A DNA stretch of 13,636 nucleotides, taken from assembly GCA_046541715.1 (NCBI GenBank), contig JBKHCS010000079.1, positions 1-13,636 on the forward strand. The letters run 5' to 3'. The notes under the pieces were generated by a model. That model searched no databases and had not been told where the DNA came from. It was given only the letters and a program-made list of their open reading frames with translations. How positions within the stretch are numbered: position 1 is the first letter of the stretch; every line of letters starts with the position of its first letter. Positions 1-5,645 of the stretch are shown here, one piece after another. The translations under genes were made by a program, and so were the position numbers. This DNA comes from CAYPUT01 sp046541715. GTDB taxonomy: Bacteria > Spirochaetota > Spirochaetia > DSM-27196 > PWMO01.

Positions 1-653
1 GGAATCTCCTCCCCGGGTTCGACCGGGCGGATCTCGTAGTTCCGGGTTAGACGGGAGGTAAGGAGTTGATAATTCTGTTCGAGGCTCGCCCCGGGCTGAT
101 CGAGGAGGATGCCGACGACGTTCGTCCGGTCCTCCACCAGGTTACGGATGGCGCTGGTAACTTCGTACTCGATGGCCTCCGGCTCGAAGACCACCGGTAG
201 CGCGGTGGACTCGTCGAGGTAGGAGATGACGACACCGGTGTAGACGACGGCGAGACTCTGTTGGTCCTGCTCCACCACCTGAATCTGTTGGGGCACGACG
301 CCGAGGTTCTCCGCCTCGTCGGTAACCCCGGCTGCCCCGGGGTCGACGATCCGGACGTCGATGGCGCCCCGGCTAAAGGCCTCGTACTCGGTCAACAGGT
401 CGACGATCTGTTGGGTCTCCGGCGCCCGGGAGCGCAGGCGCTCCGAGAGGTAGTAGGTAATCGTCACCTCTTCGTCGATCTCCCGAAAGAGGTTCCGGGA
501 TACCGGTGAGAGGGAGTAGGTCTTGTTCTCGGTAAGGTCGAGACGTAGAAAAAAGAGGTTGCTGTTTAGCGCGACAAATACCAGTACCGCCAGGGTCAGA
601 ATCAGGGTTACCGTTTCTTGTTGCTTCTTCGATAGCTTCGTCGTCAGCTTCAT
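1..653 (-). CDS. GldG-like ABC auxiliary protein, N-terminal part
   Basis: This is the N-terminal 217 residues of a protein whose 3' end lies beyond the left edge; the frame is open to base 1. Residues 1-13 are basic (MKLTTKLSKKQQE), 14-33 form one membrane segment, and LDLTENKTYSLSP follows at about 38-50. That Leu-Asp-x-Thr-x-x-x-x-Tyr-Ser-Leu-Ser signature and the next domain are typical of the GldG/Gtf2 family (ABC-type uncharacterised transport domain), which partners a GldA ATPase and GldF permease. The bulk would lie outside the membrane. Its start is 5 nt after the permease stop, with GGAGG inside the end of that gene, so translation is probably coupled. Family members usually exceed 450 residues, so over half is missing here. 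The family is clear; the exported substrate is unknown. Confidence 0.85.
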   Translation of the reverse strand, partial: MKLTTKLSKKQQETVTLILTLAVLVFVALNSNLFFLRLDLTENKTYSLSPVSRNLFREIDEEVTITYYLSERLRSRAPETQQIVDLLTEYEAFSRGAIDVRIVDPGAAGVTDEAENLGVVPQQIQVVEQDQQSLAVVYTGVVISYLDESTALPVVFEPEAIEYEVTSAIRNLVEDRTNVVGILLDQPGASLEQNYQLLTSRLTRNYEIRPVEPGEEI

Positions 654-658
654 CGGGC

Positions 659-1381
659 CTACCTCCACTTCCTGTAGACCAGAACTTTGGTGTTCAGGTA
701 AAGAAAGAGAAAGGTCATCCCGAGGTAGAAGACGACGTCCCGGGTATCCACCAGCCCCCGCTCGAAGCTCCGGAAGTGGTGGCCGATGGACAGGTAATTG
801 ACCACCGCCGCCACTGCCGGGGGAAGGTCCGCTAAGAGGGTAACCTGGTTAAGGAGCGTTAGAAACAGAAGCACCACCGCCGTCAGGATAAAGGCGGTAA
901 TCTGATTCGAAGAGAAGGCCGAGAGAAAGAGGCCGATCGCGATGCCCGCGGCTCCGAGGAGCAGCACCCCGATGTACTGCCCGACGATCTGCCCCGTCTC
1001 GAAGTCGCCGAGGGGGCTCACCGAGAGGGGGACGGGAATCGTCAGCACCAGGACCGTAGCCAGGAGGGCCAAGACACCGAGAAACTTGCCGAAGACGATC
1101 TCCCCTTCCCGGTAGGGCAGCGTAAGAAGAAGCTCGGCGGTCCCGAGCTTCCGCTCTTCGGCCCAGCTACGCATGGTAAGCGCTGGAATAAGGAGAATAA
1201 AGATAATCGGCATGATGGTAAAATAGGCCCGCAAGCTCGCAACGTTCTGGGCGACGAACTGCTGGATAAAGAAGAACCAAATCGAGGTAAAGGCCAGAAA
1301 GAACACGGCCACCACGTAGGCGATAGGACTGTTCAAGTAGGAGAGCACCTCCCGCCGAAGGAGGGGTACGAGTCTAGACAT
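659..1381 (-). CDS. ABC-2 type permease, GldF-like
   Basis: A 240-residue integral membrane protein, probably the membrane subunit of an ABC exporter. It begins MSRLVPLLRREVLSYLNSP, the usual N-terminus of ABC-2/GldF permeases, and then shows about six hydrophobic segments: near 20-45, 55-72, 103-125, 135-158, 162-185 and a last one at 215-232. The MRSWAEERKLGTAELLLTLP stretch at about 70-89 is the characteristic coupling segment (E-E-R-x-x-G-T-x-E-L-L) that contacts the ATPase. The start overlaps the upstream ATPase gene by 8 nt and has GGAGG six bases before ATG. Together with the ATPase and GldG-like protein it forms one exporter. In Flavobacterium the family is linked to gliding; no gliding role is implied here. 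Confidence 0.9.
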   Translation of the reverse strand: MSRLVPLLRREVLSYLNSPIAYVVAVFFLAFTSIWFFFIQQFVAQNVASLRAYFTIMPIIFILLIPALTMRSWAEERKLGTAELLLTLPYREGEIVFGKFLGVLALLATVLVLTIPVPLSVSPLGDFETGQIVGQYIGVLLLGAAGIAIGLFLSAFSSNQITAFILTAVVLLFLTLLNQVTLLADLPPAVAAVVNYLSIGHHFRSFERGLVDTRDVVFYLGMTFLFLYLNTKVLVYRKWR

Positions 1382-2426
1382 GGGAACCTCCGGTAGTCAG
1401 CGTCGCGAAGACGTCCTCCAGGCTAAAGGCCTCCCGGCGGAGCTCCAAGAGCGTCACCTTCTCCCGGAGCGCCCAGTCGAAGACGGCCCCGGCGTTCGCA
1501 TAGGAGTCGGCCGTGCCCGGGGCTGCTCCCTGACCCGGGGCGAAGAATAGCCGCGCCCGCCAGACCAAGGGATCGACGGCGTCCTGCCGCAACTCCTGCA
1601 CCTGGTCGAGGCCGGGGATTTTCTTGAGGGATGCTTCTATGCTTTTGGGGTCGGCCGACTCGGGAGCGGCATCTGCGTTGCCGGCCCCGGAGCCGGCGTC
1701 GGGCCGCCGGCCGGCTCCGGCCGGCCGGCGGAAGGCTATCGGGTAGATCTCGTCGCCTTTCATTCCGGCGGCGATCTCCTCGGTGGTTCCCGTCGCGACG
1801 ATGCGTCCCTCGTTGAGGATCATCACCCGGTCGCAGACGGCCTCCACCTCCTGGAGGATGTGGGTCGAGAGGATAACCGTCTTCTCGGTTCCCAGGCGCC
1901 GGATAAGCCGCCGGATCTCGGCGATCTGATTCGGGTCGAGGCCCGTCGTCGGCTCGTCGAGGATTAGGATCTCCGGGTCGTGGAGAATCGCCTGCGCCAG
2001 GCCGACCCGCTGCTTGAATCCCTTGGAGAGCTGCTCGATCGGCCGGTGGAGGACCGAGGTCAGTCCGCAGGTCTGGAGGGTAGAGGCGATGCGGTCGACC
2101 TGCTCCTCCCGGGGAATGCTCCGGGCGTCGGCGACGAACTGCAGGTATTCGGAGACCGTCAGCTCGCCGTAGACCGGGGAGCTCTCCGGAAGATACCCGA
2201 TCGATTCCTTTATGCGGATCGGATCGGTGTAAACGTCGTGGTTGTTTATCATCACCCGGCCTGCGGTGGGAAAGTGATAGCAGGTCAGAATCCGCATCAG
2301 GGTGGTCTTCCCGGCTCCGTTGGGTCCGAGAAGGCCGACGATCTCCTTCGGCTCTACTTCGAAGGAGACGCCCCGTACCGCCTCGACGGCGCCGTAACGT
2401 TTGGTTACCTCCCCTACTTCGATCAT
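1374..2426 (-). CDS. ABC transporter ATP-binding protein, GldA-like
   Basis: The 350-residue ATPase subunit of the exporter made with the two genes downstream. It has all expected motifs: Walker A GPNGAGKT (34-41), signature LSKGFKQR (133-140), Walker B ILILDEP (153-159), D-loop GLDP (162-165) and switch His189 in STHILQEVE. YLPESSPVY (78-86) is the Q-loop region common to GldA-like proteins. The start overlaps the rnz stop as ATGA and has GGAGGAGAG just upstream, so translation is coupled. Past residue 230 an Ala/Gly/Pro-rich, low-complexity stretch of about 35 residues separates the ATPase domain from a C-terminal domain of about 80. The DNA of that stretch contains a perfect inverted repeat (1704-1731). 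All catalytic residues are present, so it should be active. Confidence 0.93.
   Translation of the reverse strand: MIEVGEVTKRYGAVEAVRGVSFEVEPKEIVGLLGPNGAGKTTLMRILTCYHFPTAGRVMINNHDVYTDPIRIKESIGYLPESSPVYGELTVSEYLQFVADARSIPREEQVDRIASTLQTCGLTSVLHRPIEQLSKGFKQRVGLAQAILHDPEILILDEPTTGLDPNQIAEIRRLIRRLGTEKTVILSTHILQEVEAVCDRVMILNEGRIVATGTTEEIAAGMKGDEIYPIAFRRPAGAGRRPDAGSGAGNADAAPESADPKSIEASLKKIPGLDQVQELRQDAVDPLVWRARLFFAPGQGAAPGTADSYANAGAVFDWALREKVTLLELRREAFSLEDVFATLTTGGSHV
1704..1731. repeat. GC-only inverted repeat inside the ABC ATPase gene
   Basis: Left arm CCGCCGGCCGG (1704-1714) and right arm CCGGCCGGCGG (1721-1731) are perfectly complementary over 11 bp around a 6-nt loop. It lies in the part of the gene encoding the low-complexity linker between the ATPase and C-terminal domains, so it does not break the frame. 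It may be a small inserted repeat or simply extreme GC drift in a tolerant linker. Confidence 0.6.
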
Positions 2427-3370
2427 GCACTCTCCTCCGGATACGGGATCGGAATAAGCTGCCGATCCCGGGTTAGGAACGCGTCGGGAAAGTGGGCCTT
2501 CGCCTCGATCTCGAGGCGCTTTAGCTCCCGGTTACCGTACCGCGGGCTGTAATGGATAAGGCCCATCTGCCTTACGCCTCCCGCCCGGCTGGCTAGTATC
2601 CCTGCGTCCTCTGCGGTCATGTGTTTCTTTTCGTGGGATGTCTCGGCAAGGGCCTTCTCGAACATCCCCTCGCAGATCAAAAGATCGGAATTGCCGGCGG
2701 CGGCGACAAGCTCTTCGGTGTAGATCGAGTCGGTAATGTAGGAGAACTTCCGGCCTCTCCGGGGCTCACCCATCACCTCGTCGGGTCGCACCACCCGACC
2801 GTCCTCCAGGGCGACCTCTTCCCCGTGCTGCAGCTTCGACCAGAGGGGACCCCGGGGAACCCCCGCCGCGGTGGCCTGCTCCGGGTGGAAGATACCCGGC
2901 CGGGTTTCCTCCTCGAAGAAGTAGCTTACGCAGGGTCGGGTGTGAACCGCGGGTACCGAGCGAACGGCAAAGCCCTCGCCGGTGTAGACCTCCTGCACCT
3001 CCCGTGGATTCGCGATCTCCTCGACGATAATCTCAAAGTTAATGTACATCTCGAGAACCTTCCGGCTCGCCTCGACGAACTCTCGAATCCTCGGGGGACC
3101 GATAATGTAGAGCGGCTCGTCCCGGTCGACCTGGGAGGAGAGCATCAGAATACCGGGAAGCCCCGTCACGTGGTCCGCGTGGGTGTGGGAGATAAAGATG
3201 GCAGTAATCTTTTTCCACCTCAGGTTGAGGGCCCGCAAAGACACCTGCGTACCCTCTCCGCAGTCGAAGAGAAAGAGCTCCCCCTCCCGCCGGAGAAGCA
3301 CCGACGTCAGATGGCGGTGAGGCAAAGGCATCATGCCCCCAGACCCGAGGACGAAGGCTTCCATATTCAT
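2423..3370 (-). CDS. rnz: Ribonuclease Z (tRNA 3' endonuclease)
   Basis: A 315-residue metallo-beta-lactamase-fold endonuclease, which in this family removes the 3' trailer from precursor tRNA in the cytoplasm. The zinc ligands are visible: His62-x-His64-x-Asp66-His67 (HTHADH), His143, Asp214 (YITDS) and His273 (LIHYSPRY); His250 in HMTAEDA is the conserved second-shell residue. GSGGMMPLPHRHLTS at the N-terminus and GLPGILML after the metal motif are typical of RNase Z. Length matches the usual 300-320 residues. The chosen ATG has no strong ribosome site; a second ATG two codons later is an alternative. It lies 27 nt after fabV, and its stop overlaps the ATPase start by 4 nt. Confidence 0.95.
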   Translation of the reverse strand: MNMEAFVLGSGGMMPLPHRHLTSVLLRREGELFLFDCGEGTQVSLRALNLRWKKITAIFISHTHADHVTGLPGILMLSSQVDRDEPLYIIGPPRIREFVEASRKVLEMYINFEIIVEEIANPREVQEVYTGEGFAVRSVPAVHTRPCVSYFFEEETRPGIFHPEQATAAGVPRGPLWSKLQHGEEVALEDGRVVRPDEVMGEPRRGRKFSYITDSIYTEELVAAAGNSDLLICEGMFEKALAETSHEKKHMTAEDAGILASRAGGVRQMGLIHYSPRYGNRELKRLEIEAKAHFPDAFLTRDRQLIPIPYPEESA

Positions 3371-3397
3371 AGATCGGTAGTCTCGCTCGTTGTCGCC

Positions 3398-4564
3398 CTA
3401 GGGCTCGACGTCCTCGTCGTAGTCGACTTGAGAAAAGCCGAAGCCGTGAACCTGGAGAAACTCTTGCCGGTAGCCTTCGAGATCGGTCAGGCGTTCGAGG
3501 TTCTCCTCGGTGATGGTCGGCCAGACCGCTTCCACGGCCCCTTGGACATCGTCCCGCATCTCCCAGTCGTCCACCCTAATTCTACCTTGCGGGTCCGTGG
3601 GAACCTCTCCCTCGGCGTAGAGCCTATCGGTAAAGAGTCGGTAGATTTGTTCTATGCAGCCCTCGTGAAGCCCCTTATCCTTCATCACCTTGAACAGAAG
3701 CGCCAAGTAGAGGGGCACCACCGGAATAACCGCGCTCGCCCGGGTAACGACCGCCTTGTTGATCGAAACGTAGGCGTCGCCGCCGAGCTCTTTGAGCTCC
3801 CTGTCGAGCTTCTTTGCCGTGTCTTCGAGGTGATCCTTCGCCCGGCCGATGGTGCCGTCCCGGTAGACCGGCTTCGTTAAATCGGGGCCGAGGTAGGAGT
3901 AGGCCACCGACCGGACGCCTTCGGCCAGAACGCCGGCGGATCTAAGAGCCTCGATCCACGCCTGCCAGTCCTCGCCTCCCATCACCTTTACCGTCGCCTC
4001 GATTTCCTCTTCGTTCGCCGGCTCGACGGTCACGTGGCTCAGCGTACCCTCCTGGGGATCCACCGACCGGGCGTGGTAGGGCTCGCCGATCGGCTTGAGG
4101 GCACTCCGCCACATGGTGCCGTCCCCCTTCGGACGCACGCCGGTTGCCAGGCTGTAGATAACCAGGTCCACCGACCCGTGGAGGTCGGCCTTGATCTTCT
4201 CTATTACCTGTTGTTTGGTTTCCGAAGAAAAGGCATCGGCTTCGAGAGTCTCGGCGTAGAGCCCTTCGGCGGCGGCAAACTCTTCAAAGGCGCGGTTGTT
4301 GTACCAGCCCGGCGTTCCCGTCTTCTTGTCCGACGGCTCCCGCTCGAAGGAGACGCCGAGGGTCTTCGCCCCGCTGCCGAAGGCCGCCACGATTCTGGTC
4401 GCAAGGCCGTAGCCCCCGGAGCAGCCGAGAATCAACGCCCGCTTCGGCCCCTCTATTCTTCCGCGGTTCCGCACGAAGTCGATTTGCTCTTTTACGCCGA
4501 CACGACAACCTACGGGGTGCGCATTCATGCAGATGCTATTTCGAATCATCGGTTTGATGACCAT
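3398..4564 (-). CDS. fabV: Trans-2-enoyl-ACP/CoA reductase FabV
   Basis: A 388-residue NADH-dependent enoyl reductase of the FabV/TER family, which carries out the last step of the fatty-acid elongation cycle (trans-2-enoyl to saturated acyl) in the cytoplasm. It starts MVIKPMIRNSICMNAHPVGC, the standard FabV N-terminus, which fixes the start. The Rossmann motif is GCSGGYGLA (47-55), with Glu74 (SFERE) where FabV proteins place the residue that sets cofactor preference, and WYNN at 87-90. The catalytic Tyr-x8-Lys pair is Tyr234 and Lys243 in YRDGTIGRAK. Length is about 390-400 in the family, so it is complete. FabV is the triclosan-insensitive enoyl reductase class. It opens the minus-strand run ending in the ABC exporter. 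Confidence 0.96.
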   Translation of the reverse strand: MVIKPMIRNSICMNAHPVGCRVGVKEQIDFVRNRGRIEGPKRALILGCSGGYGLATRIVAAFGSGAKTLGVSFEREPSDKKTGTPGWYNNRAFEEFAAAEGLYAETLEADAFSSETKQQVIEKIKADLHGSVDLVIYSLATGVRPKGDGTMWRSALKPIGEPYHARSVDPQEGTLSHVTVEPANEEEIEATVKVMGGEDWQAWIEALRSAGVLAEGVRSVAYSYLGPDLTKPVYRDGTIGRAKDHLEDTAKKLDRELKELGGDAYVSINKAVVTRASAVIPVVPLYLALLFKVMKDKGLHEGCIEQIYRLFTDRLYAEGEVPTDPQGRIRVDDWEMRDDVQGAVEAVWPTITEENLERLTDLEGYRQEFLQVHGFGFSQVDYDEDVEP

Positions 4565-4630
4565 GAGTCCTACCCCCTGTCCGTAATTCTTCCCAAGCTA
4601 CTCCAGGGGCTGGAAAAAGGCAACTGCGGG

Positions 4631-4701
4631 GACTGGCTCGATTATGGCTTCGCAGAGGACTGAGGCGCCATAATCGATCCATCCCCGCTGGGTTTAGGAG
4701 G
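4631..4701. repeat. 71-bp direct repeat, copy 1, with hairpin 1
   Basis: Identical over 71 bp to 4768-4838. It contains a perfect 11-bp stem, TCGATTATGGC (4638-4648) with GCCATAATCGA (4667-4677), around the 18-nt loop TTCGCAGAGGACTGAGGC. Inside the loop CAG-AGGA-CTG can form a small upper stem. The tail after the stem reads CCATCCCCGCTGGGTTTAGG. Confidence 0.9.
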
Positions 4702-4736
4702 ACAGAGCTTCGCAGCGGAACTGAGGCGCTCTGTCC
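4700..4736. repeat. Hairpin 2, different stem but same loop
   Basis: A 9-bp perfect stem, GGACAGAGC (4700-4708) with GCTCTGTCC (4728-4736), encloses the 19-nt loop TTCGCAGCGGAACTGAGGC. The loop differs from hairpins 1 and 3 by one substitution and one extra A, while the stem sequence is unrelated apart from its closing GC. Paired change in the stem with a constant loop points to a conserved structure. Confidence 0.85.
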
Positions 4737-4767
4737 GGCTCCCACCCTTTGGCTGTGGAAGAATAAC

Positions 4768-4838
4768 GACTGGCTCGATTATGGCTTCGCAGAGGACTGA
4801 GGCGCCATAATCGATCCATCCCCGCTGGGTTTAGGAGG
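4768..4838. repeat. 71-bp direct repeat, copy 2, with hairpin 3
   Basis: An exact copy of 4631-4701, displaced by 137 bp. Its stem arms are 4775-4785 and 4804-4814. The segment between the two copies (4702-4767) includes hairpin 2, so the whole is a three-hairpin array, with the outer two hairpins identical. Confidence 0.9.
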
Positions 4839-4847
4839 GGGGCGTGT

Positions 4848-4872
4848 CCCCGCCCCGGGGCCCGGGGCGGGG
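4848..4872. repeat. 25-nt GC palindrome
   Basis: CCCCGCCCCGGG (4848-4859), a single central G, then CCCGGGGCGGGG (4861-4872): a perfect 12-bp inverted repeat starting 10 nt after the second 71-bp repeat. There is no T-run on either side, so it does not look like an ordinary intrinsic terminator. Confidence 0.75.
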
Positions 4873-4892
4873 TCGGGCTCTCCGGGGGTTCC

Positions 4893-4916
4893 GTCTGCCG
4901 CCTTCCGGCGGCAGAC
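4893..4916. repeat. Hairpin with TTCC loop
   Basis: GTCTGCCGCC (4893-4902), loop TTCC, GGCGGCAGAC (4907-4916): a perfect 10-bp stem with a tetraloop, downstream of the GC palindrome. No T-tract follows. It resembles REP-type intergenic palindromes in form, but only one copy lies in this window. Confidence 0.7.
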
Positions 4917-4978
4917 CGCCTCCGGCGCCCCTCCGATCCCTCACGCGCCGAAGGGATGCGGCGGGAAGGAAGCTGCGC

Positions 4979-4984
4979 TATACT
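4979..4984 (+). promoter_or_regulatory. Possible -10 box of the nucleotidyltransferase gene
   Basis: TATACT matches the TATAAT consensus at five of six positions and ends 9 nt before the ATG at 4994. Transcription would start almost at the initiation codon, giving a leaderless or near-leaderless message; indeed no ribosome site is close to that ATG. No good -35 hexamer is seen. Confidence 0.4.
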
Positions 4985-4993
4985 TTTCCCAAG

Positions 4994-5635
4994 ATGCCCC
5001 GACGCCGTCCCGCCTCGCTTTCCGGATTAGCCCTTCTCGCAGTCAGCGACGCCACCGCGGCTATTCCGTTTCTTCCCATCCTCCGGGAGCTCCACGCTCT
5101 TTTCGATAACGCCTCGGTGGTTTACGCCGTGGTCGGCGGAGTTGCGGTCGCCCGGGCGGGAGGCTTCCGGACAACCGGGGACATCGACGTCTTGGTAAGA
5201 GGGGTCGAATGGCGCGGGTTGGCCGAGGGTGCGGACAAGGGGGGGAGCTTTCGTTTCGGGCCCGACTGGGCGGAGCATCGGCCTTCCGGGGTGCCGATCG
5301 ACACGCTCTTTGCCGGGGACGATTGGGATTTGCCGTTCGAACTTCCGGATCCGACCGCGGTCCGGGAGTGGGACGAGGCTGCCGGGGCCTGGTTCATGCG
5401 ACCGGTCCGGCTCGTCGAGCTAAAGGCGGCGGTCTATAACTCGAAGCGTCGCGAGTACGGGGACGCGACCGCCGCGAGGGATCTTGCGGACCTTCGCTCA
5501 CTTCTCCAAGCGAAGCCGGAGCTCGGGGCCCCGGCGGTGGTTGCCTCGCTCCACCCTTCGGTCCGGGAGATCGTCGCCAAGACCACTGAGGAAATCTCGA
5601 GATACCGCAAGAAACGGCCCCGCCCCGGTGTATAA
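4994..5635 (+). CDS. Nucleotidyltransferase-fold protein (AbiEii/DUF6036-like)
   Basis: A 213-residue soluble protein with the minimal nucleotidyltransferase pattern: Gly48-Gly49 in VVGGVAVARAG, then Arg59-Thr-Thr-x-Asp63-Ile-Asp65 (FRTTGDIDVLV), the metal-binding Asp pair of the fold. PVRLVELKAAV (about 135-145) and the RDLADL motif (157-162) match the second half of AbiEii-like and DUF6036-like proteins. Some relatives are toxins or abortive-infection factors that modify RNA or proteins; others are uncharacterised, and no antitoxin partner is visible beside it. The ATG at 4994 is chosen because upstream codons run through repeats; the start has no ribosome site. The stop codon overlaps a TATAAT that may serve the next gene. 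The fold is well supported, the function is not. Confidence 0.7.
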   Translation: MPRRRPASLSGLALLAVSDATAAIPFLPILRELHALFDNASVVYAVVGGVAVARAGGFRTTGDIDVLVRGVEWRGLAEGADKGGSFRFGPDWAEHRPSGVPIDTLFAGDDWDLPFELPDPTAVREWDEAAGAWFMRPVRLVELKAAVYNSKRREYGDATAARDLADLRSLLQAKPELGAPAVVASLHPSVREIVAKTTEEISRYRKKRPRPGV

Positions 5636-5636
5636 T
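5631..5636 (+). promoter_or_regulatory. -10 box for the AraC/GyrI regulator
   Basis: A perfect TATAAT overlaps the stop codon of the preceding gene and ends 9 nt before the GTG at 5646. The spacing matches that at 4979-4984. It suggests the regulator has its own promoter and a very short or absent leader. No clear -35 element is visible in the GC-rich coding sequence upstream. Confidence 0.45.
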
Positions 5637-5645
5637 CGCCCCATC

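Larger units (their letters stand above)
4565..4993. other. Gene-free region with structured repeats
   Basis: This 429-nt stretch separates divergent fabV and the nucleotidyltransferase gene. I see no convincing protein in it: an open frame from 4844 is only an N-terminal extension of the downstream gene through repeat DNA, rich in Arg and Pro. It holds two 71-bp direct repeats, three hairpins with a shared loop, a 25-nt palindrome and a fourth hairpin, each listed separately. The fabV promoter must lie at its left end, probably within 4565-4630, where I find no strong -35/-10 pair on the minus strand. Confidence 0.75.

Noticed and set aside
1423..2430. A 335-codon minus-strand frame within the ABC ATPase gene
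   Set aside because: It is Arg/Gly/Pro-rich out-of-frame text; the overlapping frame has every ABC motif.
2621..3880. A 419-codon open frame on the plus strand across rnz and fabV
   Set aside because: It is antisense to two genes with full catalytic motifs on the minus strand, and its own translation has no recognisable domain.
4631..4838. CRISPR array
   Set aside because: Only two identical copies exist, the unit is 71 bp, the intervening segment contains a related hairpin, and no cas genes are present.
4631..4838. Integron attC sites
   Set aside because: attC sites keep conserved ends with a variable centre; here the loop is constant and the stems vary, and the RYYYAAC/GTTRRRY core sites are not seen.
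4844..4993. A longer N-terminus for the nucleotidyltransferase gene
   Set aside because: It would translate the GC palindrome and hairpin into Arg/Pro-rich sequence unlike the family; the ATG at 4994 fits better.
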